A stretch of 64,000 nucleotides of DNA, taken from the NCBI RefSeq assembly GCF_003762835.1, contig NZ_RJWA01000001.1, positions 124,001-188,000 on the forward strand, read 5' to 3'. The position numbers and the translations under genes were made by a program. Source of the stretch: Micromonospora sp. HM5-17 (GTDB taxonomy: Bacteria > Actinomycetota > Actinomycetes > Mycobacteriales > Micromonosporaceae). Below are positions 9,194-16,795 of this stretch, piece after piece. The notes beneath the pieces were generated by a model. The model was given only the letters and a program-made list of their open reading frames with translations. It had not been told where the DNA came from and did not search any database. The first letter of the stretch is position 1; each line of letters opens with the position of its first letter.

Positions 9194-9229
9194 GCGTGTC
9201 GAAAGTTCGTGTCGGGGGTGTTCGACACG
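9194..9229. promoter_or_regulatory. Operator-like 36-bp element, copy 2
   Basis: It lies in the 716-bp gene-poor stretch 8974-9689, where I see no convincing gene. The element reads GCGTGTCGAAAGTTC then GTGTCGGGGGTGTTCGACAC, and is the reverse complement of the element at 5041-5076 apart from a few bases. A perfect 12-bp palindrome, TGTCGATCGACA, sits just upstream at 9175-9186 and uses the same TGTCGA half-site. Position 220 bp upstream of the GNAT start fits a regulatory site for that gene. Confidence 0.5.
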
Positions 9230-9689
9230 TGCTCACCGGCCTTCACTGGTCGCGTAGCCGACGCGGTGGGAGGGCTGAGAGTTGCTCGACTTCAGGTCGG
9301 CGCTGGGGGTTGAGATGAACGCCCACCCCGGTGTCCCTACAGCCACCACCCGGCCCTCGTGGGTGGCCCTGGTAGGCCCCGTCGCCTCGAAACGCTTCCC
9401 CGGCCGCACGTGACCTGGGCTCCGTGCGGTCAGGTGAACGGGTGGAGCGCGCCACACGACGCGGCGAACCGTCGACAGCGCTCGACGTGCGGCACGCTCC
9501 ACCCACAACTGATGGTGGGAGCCTCCGGCCTCGGAAGGTCACCGTCCGAGAGACTCTTCGTTCCCGCTGAGGCTGGTCACGGCCAGCATCTCCCAGGCGT
9601 AGATGCGGCGTGCCCGACATAGCTCGACACGACGCTGAAGTCCGCTACCAGCACAGCGGGAATCGCGCGGAGCGTGAGAGGAGTCCAGG

Positions 9690-10679
9690 GTGCGGTGGTC
9701 TATGGAAGAGCCTATGGCGGTGGCAGAACTCAGAGATGTCAGTAGTGGTTGCCATCATGACGCCATGTCGATCAGAGAGAGTGGCCGGTCGCGATTACAA
9801 GGACCGGGACTACGGATCAGCTCGCCTGCTCGCCTGGGCGGTATTGATCGTCAAACGGATCTGCCTGACTGGAACGACTGGCTACACGGTCAACTGGATG
9901 AGGTGGAGAAGCTACGGTCAGCCCCCGGAGCTGATTGCTGCACTGCCTACGTTGTGATGCCTGACTATGAGGTCGTCACCGAAGACGGGAGGCCCTCATG
10001 GCGCGACGCCAATTGGGCACGTGTACGACCGACAAGGTGGCGAGGCTTCCAGCCATGGGGCCCGTGGGAAATCGTTCGTCTCGTAAAGCGCCTACCCGAA
10101 TGGCATCGCATAATCCAGCGGATCCCTGTGCACCGCACGATCGCCGCCGCAGAACTGGCCGTCGCGATGCAAGCCGTCGTCCGCAGGAACGCCCAGCACG
10201 ACTATCAGCGGTGGTCACAGGTCATCGACCAAGCCCTCGCAGTCGACCGCTCCGCCTGGCGGCAACTGACGCTTCCGTGCACCAGGCAGGGCCGGATCTG
10301 GGTCATGGCCAGACTCCTGAGCATCCTCCAGGACGGACGGTGCGCCGTATGCGGGTATACCAAACCGCTGGAGATCGACCACGACCACGACACGGGGCTC
10401 GTTCGAGGCGCGCTGTGCCACACGTGCAACACATTTGAGGGCCGCCGCGACACAGGTAACGTGCCCACCTTCGTCGCATATCGCACCGCTCCGCCAGCGG
10501 GCGGCTTCGAGTGGCAGTACAAGCCGCCGCGTAGCAACAAGGCCAAGCCGACGTCCCGCGACCGCAGCGGCGTACGGGAGGCCATGCGCGTCCTCAGTGA
10601 GGCGCAGCGCGGACGACTCGTGCCTGACCTGTCGCCCGGGAGTCCAAGCACCGGCTCAAGTGCAGTCGGGGGCCTGTAG
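9690..10679 (+). CDS. HNH protein of the endonuclease VII type
   Basis: This protein of up to 329 residues has a C-terminal recombination endonuclease VII-like Zn/HNH motif: CAVCG, then LEIDHDHDTGLVRGALCHTCN at about residues 216-250. The two Cys pairs bind zinc and the DHDH stretch holds the metal-binding/catalytic His. Such proteins cut branched or double-stranded DNA and are common in phages and mobile regions. The N-terminal half is not recognised. GTG 9690 follows GAGAGGAG by 6 bases; ATG 9765 and ATG 9957 are alternative starts. No integrase or phage structural gene lies nearby, so it stands alone in the accessory block. Confidence 0.72.
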   Translation: MRWSMEEPMAVAELRDVSSGCHHDAMSIRESGRSRLQGPGLRISSPARLGGIDRQTDLPDWNDWLHGQLDEVEKLRSAPGADCCTAYVVMPDYEVVTEDGRPSWRDANWARVRPTRWRGFQPWGPWEIVRLVKRLPEWHRIIQRIPVHRTIAAAELAVAMQAVVRRNAQHDYQRWSQVIDQALAVDRSAWRQLTLPCTRQGRIWVMARLLSILQDGRCAVCGYTKPLEIDHDHDTGLVRGALCHTCNTFEGRRDTGNVPTFVAYRTAPPAGGFEWQYKPPRSNKAKPTSRDRSGVREAMRVLSEAQRGRLVPDLSPGSPSTGSSAVGGL

Positions 10680-10756
10680 CGGATGGCCAGTCAAAGCAGT
10701 GCGGGCAGACAGCAGGGCATTGGAACGTCGAGGTGCTGGTGTTCCTGCCGTAGGCG

Positions 10757-11800
10757 ATGATGGCGGGCATGCGGCTGCTCATCCTTGGTGGAACCTGGTT
10801 TCTTGGGCGTGCTCTCGGCGAGCTTGCGCTGTCCTCCGGCTGGTCAGTAACCACCTTCAACCGGGGCGTTTCTGCCTCCGACCTGCCCGGCGTGCAGATC
10901 GTGCACGGCGATCGGGAACAACCCGAAGACCTGAAACGGTTGGCCGAGCAGGGTCCGTGGGACGCCGTCATCGACACGATCGGCTACGTCCCCGCCCAGG
11001 TCTTGACGGCCGCGACCGCGCTGGCCCCGGTCGTCGATCGCTACGTGTTTGTGTCCTCGGTCAACGTCTACACCGGATGGCCGAACGAGCCACTTCACGA
11101 CGAGTCACCCTTGTTCGACTGCCCACCAGACGCTGATGCGACCTTCGGTGCCGACCTCGGCTACGCCGGCCAGTACGGCACGCTAAAGGCTGGCTGCGAG
11201 AACGCCGTCATGCAAGCCGTCGGTCAAAAGCGGGCGATCGTCCTGCGCCCTGGTGTGATCCTCGGCCCACACGAGTACGTTGGTCGCCTGACCTGGTGGC
11301 TGACCCGCGCCGCTCGCGGTGGCCAACTCCTGGCACCCGGTCCAGCGGACCGGCCCATCCAGCCGGTCGACGTCCGCGACGTCGCCGCGTTCGCCCTCGC
11401 CCGCGCCACTGGGCAGGACTACGGCTCGTTCAACGTCACAGCCCCAATGGGCCACGCCACCTTCGCCGAACTTGTCGACACCTGCATCGGGGTGACCGGC
11501 GCCGGCACCCAGCCGGTCTGGACCGATCCCGACTGGCTCGTCAAGCGAGGCGTGCAGCAGTGGACCGAATTGCCTTTGTGGCGTACCCATCGTGGCGTCT
11601 GGGCCGTCGACAGCTCCCGCGCGATCGCGGCGGGGCTGGCGTGCAGGCCCCTGTGCGACACCGTCAGCCAGACGTGGGCGTGGATGACCGCTGGCGGCAG
11701 TGCCATCACGGGAGAGGGCGAGGCGGGGCGGGCAGCCGACCACGGCATCTCCGCCGTTCGAGAACGCGAGCTGTTGAAGACCTGGCTACAGGACAACTAA
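10757..11800 (+). CDS. NAD-dependent epimerase/dehydratase-like protein
   Basis: This ~347-residue extended short-chain dehydrogenase-like protein has an N-terminal Rossmann motif LLILGGTWFLGRALGE, a later YVFVSSVNVY strand and a YGTLK pattern at about residue 138 that fits the catalytic Tyr-x-x-x-Lys. Family members are NAD(P)-dependent epimerases, dehydratases or reductases acting on nucleotide sugars or other small molecules; the substrate is not evident. Three starts are possible (10757, 10760, 10769); the last begins MRLLILGG, the usual position for the Rossmann strand. It converges with the HTH gene ending at 11809, only 8 bp away. Confidence 0.8.
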   Translation: MMAGMRLLILGGTWFLGRALGELALSSGWSVTTFNRGVSASDLPGVQIVHGDREQPEDLKRLAEQGPWDAVIDTIGYVPAQVLTAATALAPVVDRYVFVSSVNVYTGWPNEPLHDESPLFDCPPDADATFGADLGYAGQYGTLKAGCENAVMQAVGQKRAIVLRPGVILGPHEYVGRLTWWLTRAARGGQLLAPGPADRPIQPVDVRDVAAFALARATGQDYGSFNVTAPMGHATFAELVDTCIGVTGAGTQPVWTDPDWLVKRGVQQWTELPLWRTHRGVWAVDSSRAIAAGLACRPLCDTVSQTWAWMTAGGSAITGEGEAGRAADHGISAVRERELLKTWLQDN

Positions 11801-11808
11801 ACGAGAGA

Positions 11809-13257
11809 TCACACAGAGGGCAGCGCGGGAGGCGTCGGCCGGGCCGCGACGAAGGAGCCCGCCCGTTCGGCGAGCTGGCGCGCCTGGGGCACCTGGTACC
11901 ACGGGTCCGTGGTCAGCATGTCCCGCATCCGGTCCAGCCGTCCCAGCAGGCCAGTACGTCGCCACTCGGGCGGTGTGGACCACAGCGGCGTCAGCGTGTC
12001 CTGCGCGGCGTCCAGCCGCCGGTTGGATAGGTGGCACGTTGCCAGGTCGATTCGGGCCTCGCCCTCGACCGTCGACCAGGGCGGGCCACCCTGCTTCGCC
12101 GCCAATCGCAGTGCCTGCGTTGCCGCTGCCGTGGCCTCCTCGGGCCTGTTCACCTGCAACCACGCAGTGCTCGCACAGCGCGCCTGCTGCGACGCGGTGA
12201 AGCCGAACTCGCCGCCAATGACATCGTGGAGTACGTCGCTGCCGTCCTGCGAACGGGCGTCGTCGGCCGAGGTGAGCGCAGCGCGGACCTCGTTAACGGC
12301 TCCGCGGTGGGCCCACGCCCGCGCCAAAACGCACTGGGCGCGCACTCGAGCAACGCCGGGCGGGGCGATATCTACCGCCGCCGAGGCGTACCGCACCGCC
12401 TCCTCATATCGGCCAGTCCAGTACGCGATCGTGGCCTGCATCCCCCGGGCGTAGGCACGGGCTCCGGCGTGGCCGATGATCTCGCCGTAGGTGTCGGCGG
12501 CCCGGGCGTACTGCATCGCGGGCGACCACAAGCCCAGGTCAGCAGCCGCACTAGCCAACAATGCCGCCGCCTGCGCGGTGATCAGGTACAACTCGTGCTG
12601 CTGGCCGGGCCTTCGGGTGCGCTCCAGTGCCTCGACAGCGAGCCCACGCACCCGCAGTGCCTCGTTGATCGTGACAGCGGGTGTCAGTTGCCCGAAGCCC
12701 CGCGCGATCTCGATCGCGTCATCGCGTAGCTGCTCAATCGAAAGGTCCGACACGGCCCTAGCCCCTGTGTCCATCGCGTGCTCGCTGGTCTCCCGCGCGG
12801 CGATCATGATCGCCTCCCGCACTTCAACGTACGCTCCGCGCGGATCCTCCACCAATACCGAGTCTTTACTGGCAACACCGGCCGTCGGCACAAACGGACT
12901 ATCGTGACTGGAATCCCGGCTGGGTGAGCTCGCCTCGGAGATCGTCCGGTGATCGAGGACCGCGCCCCAGCGGGCGTGGCGTGCTGCCTCGGTCTTCTCC
13001 TCCCGATGCCTGATCTCGAAGGAGCGGTACTCGTCGTAGCCGGCGATGAGTTCGCCGCCCGCCTGGAGGAGCGACTCGCACTGCACCCAAAAGACCCGGT
13101 CCACCACCTGCTCGCCGCGCTCGACCCCGGCGACCGTGCTCCGAGTGCTGTGCACCAGCCGCGCCACGTCATCCTGGATCAGGCCACGCGTCTTGCGCCA
13201 CGCGGCGAGCCGCCGTCCAAGCGCCCGCTTCACATCCTTGAGTTGCTGCGGATCCAC
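11809..13257 (-). CDS. HTH (XRE-type) regulator with TPR-like helical region
   Basis: This 482-residue protein has an XRE DNA-binding domain in the first ~65 residues (RALGRRLAAWRKTRG, VHSTRSTVAGVERGEQ). A long alpha-helical region with TPR-like pairs follows (for example QLYLITAQAAA-like segments and TYGEIIGHAGARAYARGMQA), as in actinobacterial peptide- or quorum-linked regulators. GTG 13257 has GGAGG 8 bases upstream; the ATG at 13272 has no ribosome site. The N-terminus is paralogous to the regulator at 5238, although the C-terminal parts differ. Its target is unknown. The gap 13258-13592 (335 bp) upstream shows no gene. Confidence 0.75.
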   Translation of the reverse strand: MDPQQLKDVKRALGRRLAAWRKTRGLIQDDVARLVHSTRSTVAGVERGEQVVDRVFWVQCESLLQAGGELIAGYDEYRSFEIRHREEKTEAARHARWGAVLDHRTISEASSPSRDSSHDSPFVPTAGVASKDSVLVEDPRGAYVEVREAIMIAARETSEHAMDTGARAVSDLSIEQLRDDAIEIARGFGQLTPAVTINEALRVRGLAVEALERTRRPGQQHELYLITAQAAALLASAAADLGLWSPAMQYARAADTYGEIIGHAGARAYARGMQATIAYWTGRYEEAVRYASAAVDIAPPGVARVRAQCVLARAWAHRGAVNEVRAALTSADDARSQDGSDVLHDVIGGEFGFTASQQARCASTAWLQVNRPEEATAAATQALRLAAKQGGPPWSTVEGEARIDLATCHLSNRRLDAAQDTLTPLWSTPPEWRRTGLLGRLDRMRDMLTTDPWYQVPQARQLAERAGSFVAARPTPPALPSV

Positions 13258-13592
13258 CGGGATGGCCTCCATCGCGATCGGAGGGAGCTGATCACCGCTC
13301 GCTACGTTCCCCTAACGGCAAGCTGACATTAACGGATATCAGCGACGGCGGGCGTCCTGGCACCGCGCGCCGAAAAGAGTGGCGAAGATGCACCGCCAAC
13401 ACCGCGTATCCGGACCCGCAAGACGCCCACAGAACGCCGTCCCACTATCTGGGCTTCCAAGCGAACGGGGGACATCATGATCAAAACCCATCCGGACAGG
13501 ACGGGCCACCGCTGGACGGGCCGGGACGCGAGGGATGCTCGTCGTACGAGCACCCAGCGAGCACCCAACCGTCCACAAGGGACGAAACAAGC

Positions 13593-13629
13593 AAGGGGCC
13601 TGTCTGCCGTTTCGGCAGGTCAGACCCCT
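13593..13629 (-). terminator. Hairpin downstream of tRNA-Arg
   Basis: On the minus strand the arms AGGGGTCTGACCTGCCG and CGGCAGACAGGCCCCT enclose an AAA loop. The stem has small mismatches. It begins about 10 bases after the 3' end of tRNA-Arg and likely ends that transcript. Confidence 0.6.
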
Positions 13630-13639
13630 GTTGATCTTG

Positions 13640-13712
13640 TGCGCCCGAAGGGATTCGAACCCCTAACCTTCTGATCCGTAGTCAGATGCTCTATCCGTTG
13701 AGCTACGGGCGC
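13640..13712 (-). tRNA. tRNA-Arg (ACG)
   Basis: The cloverleaf is complete on the minus strand: acceptor GCGCCCG pairs with CGGGCGC, D-arm GCTCAACGGATAGAGC, anticodon loop CTACGGA (anticodon ACG) and T-arm GGGGTTCGAATCCC. CCA is not encoded. Confidence 0.95.
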
Positions 13713-13746
13713 GGGTGCCGAGTCAGTCTACACACCCACCTCAGCG

Positions 13747-13837
13747 CGGAGACTCCGGGATTCGAACCCGGGAGGGGCTTTAAGGCCCCAACCGCATTAG
13801 CAGTGCGGCGCCATAGACCAGACTAGGCGAAGTCTCC
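13747..13837 (-). tRNA. tRNA-Ser (GCT)
   Basis: This is a class II tRNA with acceptor GGAGACT pairing with AGTCTCC, anticodon loop CTGCTAA (anticodon GCT), a long variable arm built on GGGGCCTTAAAGCCCC, and T-arm CGGGTTCGAATCCCG. It lies 34 bp from tRNA-Arg on the same strand. Confidence 0.95.
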
Positions 13838-14021
13838 CTGTGGTCAGCAGACCACGTTCGTCGAGGATACAGGGCGGTCCCTGCCGGGGCAAAGCGGCTT
13901 TCCGGACAGCAGGTGACCAGGCCGAACGCCGGCGTCCGAAACCCCCTCGCCGCCCCGTACGGCGATCGTCGTCTATCTCGGCCACGGCGCCGCGCGCGAA
14001 CCGCGACTAGGCTCACACCGC

Positions 14022-15551
14022 ATGGAGGAGCAGCTCCCCGCCGAGTCTCCACGTCGCCGCCCCCAGTCGAGATCACGCCGCCCGAACCCGACCAGGGCGA
14101 CCTTCACCCCTCCGCCCGACCCGGACGCGACCGTGACCTCCGACACATCGCCGCCCCTGCCGCGACCACGCACCCGCCAGGGCATACCAGCCGTGATCTT
14201 TCAGCCACCCGTCGAACCCGAGCCCTCCACGTCGGCACCGACTGCCGGCCCGGCCACACCGCCTTCCCACCCCGGCGGCGAGGACCGGCCGACGGCGGAC
14301 GCCGGGGAGATCGATATTTCCGTGGTCCCCGAGCCGGTGGAGGCACCGACCCGGGACGACCCGGGCCCAGAAGACCGCGATCGCGCCGATGGGCCCCGGG
14401 CCGGGGACGACGAGCCGGCGATCACCGTGGGGACCGTACAGAAGTCCACCCGCGCACGAGGGACGACCGCGGCGGCGGACCAAGACCGACGGGAACAGCA
14501 CGACCTCACCGAGCAACCCGGCCCCGCCGATCCGCCGGCGCCGCCGGAGCAACCGGCCGTGCCCACGAGGGCCGCCGCCAGGACGACCGCTGCCAGGAAG
14601 ACGACCGCCAGGAAGGCCACCGCCCCACGAGCTGCCGAGCAGGCAGCCGTCGCCACGAAGACCACCCGCACGGGAGCGGCCGCGACGAAGGCAACCGCCA
14701 GGAAGAAGGCGGCCGTCGCCGGTGCCGAGGCTGCCGGCTCGGCGGTCCGGGAGCCGGCCACGGCGGATCGGGACCCCGCGGTGGCGCAGACCACCGACAC
14801 GACGGGCGGAGCGGACGAGGAGACGACATCCTGGCGTACGTCATGGTCCGCGCCGCGTCCCTCGCCGGCGCGGTGGGTCCTCGACCACCCCGGCCACGCC
14901 CCTGAGCTGATCGCCCTGGCCGCGGTACGGGCATTCGGCCCGGGGGTCCGCGAGTGGGCCGACCAGCTCCGGGTGAGGTACCCGGGCGCCCCGCCCGCCG
15001 GCCTCGCCCGCCTCGCCACCCGCCGGTACGTCCGGCTGTCCGCCCTCGGTGCCGCGCTGTCCGTCGGGACCGGGCTGTTCGCGCCCCTCGTCGAACGGGC
15101 CGCCGTCGCCTGGGCACAGGTCGAGCTGGCCCTCCGGCTGGCCGCCGCGTACGGCCATGATCCGACCGCCCGTGACCGGGCCGCCGACCTCCTGGTCCTG
15201 GCCGGGCGTCACGCGGACCTGTCGAGTGCCCAGGTGGCCCTCGCCGCCGCCGAGAAGGTGATCGCCGAGGCGGAGCGGGTACGCGCCAGCGGCGGCATCG
15301 GCATCCCCACCGCGGACGGCCCGGACCAGCCCACCACGACCGGCTGGTGGCCCACCGCGGCGACCTTCACCGGCAGCGCGGAATGGCTGGCCCTCCGCCT
15401 GCTCGCCCGGCAGGTCCCCGGCCTGACCGGCCTGCTCGCGGGGTTGACGGGTGCGCGCGCCACCGAACGCTTCGCCGCCCGCGCCGTCGCCCACTACCGG
15501 ACGCTCGGCGGTCAGAGCCAGTCGAACCAGCTCTCGGGCAGCAGCGCGTAG
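14022..15551 (+). CDS. Ala/Lys/Arg-rich disordered N-terminus fused to a helical domain, unknown
   Basis: This 509-residue protein is not recognised. Residues 1-~280 are low-complexity: first Pro/Arg-rich, then repeats of short Ala-Thr-Lys-Arg patterns such as RTTAARKTTARKATA and ATKATARKKAAVAG, like the tails of bacterial histone-H1-like proteins. Residues ~290-500 are helical and hydrophobic (HPGHAPELIALAAVRAFG, ALSVGTGLFAPLVERAAVAW). Nucleic-acid or anionic-surface binding by the tail is inference. Its 3' end overlaps the convergent CPBP protease gene by 40 bp. Confidence 0.65.
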   Translation: MEEQLPAESPRRRPQSRSRRPNPTRATFTPPPDPDATVTSDTSPPLPRPRTRQGIPAVIFQPPVEPEPSTSAPTAGPATPPSHPGGEDRPTADAGEIDISVVPEPVEAPTRDDPGPEDRDRADGPRAGDDEPAITVGTVQKSTRARGTTAAADQDRREQHDLTEQPGPADPPAPPEQPAVPTRAAARTTAARKTTARKATAPRAAEQAAVATKTTRTGAAATKATARKKAAVAGAEAAGSAVREPATADRDPAVAQTTDTTGGADEETTSWRTSWSAPRPSPARWVLDHPGHAPELIALAAVRAFGPGVREWADQLRVRYPGAPPAGLARLATRRYVRLSALGAALSVGTGLFAPLVERAAVAWAQVELALRLAAAYGHDPTARDRAADLLVLAGRHADLSSAQVALAAAEKVIAEAERVRASGGIGIPTADGPDQPTTTGWWPTAATFTGSAEWLALRLLARQVPGLTGLLAGLTGARATERFAARAVAHYRTLGGQSQSNQLSGSSA

Positions 15552-16375
15552 CCGACGAAGGCCACCACGTCCAACAGGGTGTGGGCGACGACCAGTGGCA
15601 GCACCCGTCGGGTACGCAGGAAGAAGAGCCCGAAGACGACGCCCATCACCGCGTTGCCGACGAAGGCGCCGAAGCCCTGGTAGAGGTGGTACGAGCCGCG
15701 TAGCACCGCGCTGGCCGCGATCACGGCGCCGAGTCGCCACCCGAGCTGCCGTAGCCGGGTCACCAGGTACCCGACCACGACGACCTCCTCCAGGATCGCG
15801 TTCTGCGCGGCGGAGAGGATCAGCACCGGAATCGCCCACCAGATCTGCGGCAGGTCCGCGGGGACCACTGTCGCGTTGAGACCGAGGCGGGCGGCCAGCC
15901 AGAACAGGCCAAGCCCGGGGAGTCCGATCACGGCGGCCAGCGCCGCCCCCCAGGCGAGGTCGTGGCCCGGGCGGCGGGCGTCCAGGCCGAGCCGGGCCCG
16001 CGCGCCGCCCGCTTCGGTCGTACCCGGGTCGACCGCCCGGTCGAGGGCGACGGCCAGGCCGGGGACCCGCCCCGGGTCGAGGTGCCCGTCCGGGTCCGGC
16101 GCCCGGTCCCGGTTCAGCAGGTGTACGGCGAGGAGCACCGGCACCAGCGCGAACAGGATCCCCAGCAGTTGGTAGGTGAGGTCCAGCCAGGGGCGGGGCG
16201 ACTGGGACGCGTTCAGGGTGGCGGTCTGCTGCGAGAGGGGCCGGTCGGCGGTGAGCCGGGCGATGATCGTCACCGCCGAGTAGACCGCGGACTGCCCCAG
16301 CGACACCCCGAGAACCAGAAGCACCTCCGGGCCGAGAATCCGGCGGGTCGGTGGTCGGGCGAGATCAACCGTCAC
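15512..16375 (-). CDS. CPBP family intramembrane glutamic protease
   Basis: This 287-residue membrane protein has about six to seven hydrophobic helices. The CPBP (Rce1/CAAX-like) motifs are present: NAILEEVVVVGYLVTRL carries the catalytic Glu-Glu, followed by SYHLYQG (His) and VAHTLLD (His/Asn-type site) near the C-terminus. Members cleave peptide bonds within the membrane and in some bacteria serve bacteriocin immunity or maturation; no such link is visible here. The tail overlaps the upstream convergent gene. Confidence 0.85.
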   Translation of the reverse strand: MTVDLARPPTRRILGPEVLLVLGVSLGQSAVYSAVTIIARLTADRPLSQQTATLNASQSPRPWLDLTYQLLGILFALVPVLLAVHLLNRDRAPDPDGHLDPGRVPGLAVALDRAVDPGTTEAGGARARLGLDARRPGHDLAWGAALAAVIGLPGLGLFWLAARLGLNATVVPADLPQIWWAIPVLILSAAQNAILEEVVVVGYLVTRLRQLGWRLGAVIAASAVLRGSYHLYQGFGAFVGNAVMGVVFGLFFLRTRRVLPLVVAHTLLDVVAFVGYALLPESWFDWL

Positions 16376-16512
16376 CCGACCACTGTGCCCGATCGGAGCG
16401 GCCGCCGCGGCCCTCTGGCGGGTCCGACCGTCGTGACCGTCGGCGGGATCCGGCCGCCCCGACCCCGTGTCGGGCCGCCGACTCCGACCGACTCCGCCGT
16501 ACCCGACCCGGA

Positions 16513-16529
16513 TCGCACATTCTGTGCGA
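16513..16529. promoter_or_regulatory. Palindromic operator-like site
   Basis: TCGCACA and TGTGCGA form a perfect 7-bp inverted repeat with a 3-bp TTC spacer, 91 bp before the stub of a TetR-like gene. This layout is typical of a TetR autoregulatory site, here possibly a relic. Confidence 0.45.
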
Positions 16530-16620
16530 CCACCATCAACGCTGAGTACTCATCCTGGTCTCTGCGGCGTCCGACCCGCCCGGGTCCCGGCCTCGCCGTG
16601 TGCCCCGACGGGAAGGTCTC

Positions 16621-16758
16621 ATGGACAACCTCGCGCAGTTCCTGAGGGAGAGCTGGAGCCCCGTCGACGGGCAGCGGAACCGGCTGCTGGAGGCGACCAT
16701 CACCGCCATCCGGGCCACCCCCTCTCCCCCCAAGCCGGGTCTCGTGCCCTGCCGGTAG
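16621..16758 (+). pseudogene. Truncated TetR-type regulator N-terminus (45 codons)
   Basis: The ATG at 16621 has GGGAAGG close upstream. The ORF begins MDNLAQFLRESWSPVDGQ and continues RNRLLEATITAIRA, which resembles the first helix of TetR repressors (R-x-R/L-L-E-A-x-x-x-x-I-R). The similarity then ends, and the frame runs into the left arm of a long hairpin and stops in its loop. The rest of the HTH and the ligand domain are absent. I read it as a deletion remnant; a short functional peptide is less likely. Confidence 0.5.
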
Positions 16759-16775
16759 GGCACGAGACCCGGCTT
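16732..16775. terminator. 19-bp perfect hairpin (bidirectional terminator-like)
   Basis: Left arm AAGCCGGGTCTCGTGCCCT and right arm AGGGCACGAGACCCGGCTT are perfectly complementary around a GCCGGT loop. It lies 20 bp after the stop of the deformylase-fusion gene on the minus strand and inside the 3' end of the TetR stub. There is no long T-run, as usual in GC-rich actinobacteria. Confidence 0.75.
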
Positions 16776-16795
16776 CCCCTCTCGGTGGGGGAAGG

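Noticed and set aside
8974-9689. Several 60-125-codon open frames
   Set aside because: None has a ribosome site with domain similarity; composition is that of random GC-rich sequence.
13477-13674. ORF ending in GFEPLTF, like many annotated small proteins
   Set aside because: Its end is the antisense of tRNA-Arg; this is a known artefact of reading tRNA genes as protein.
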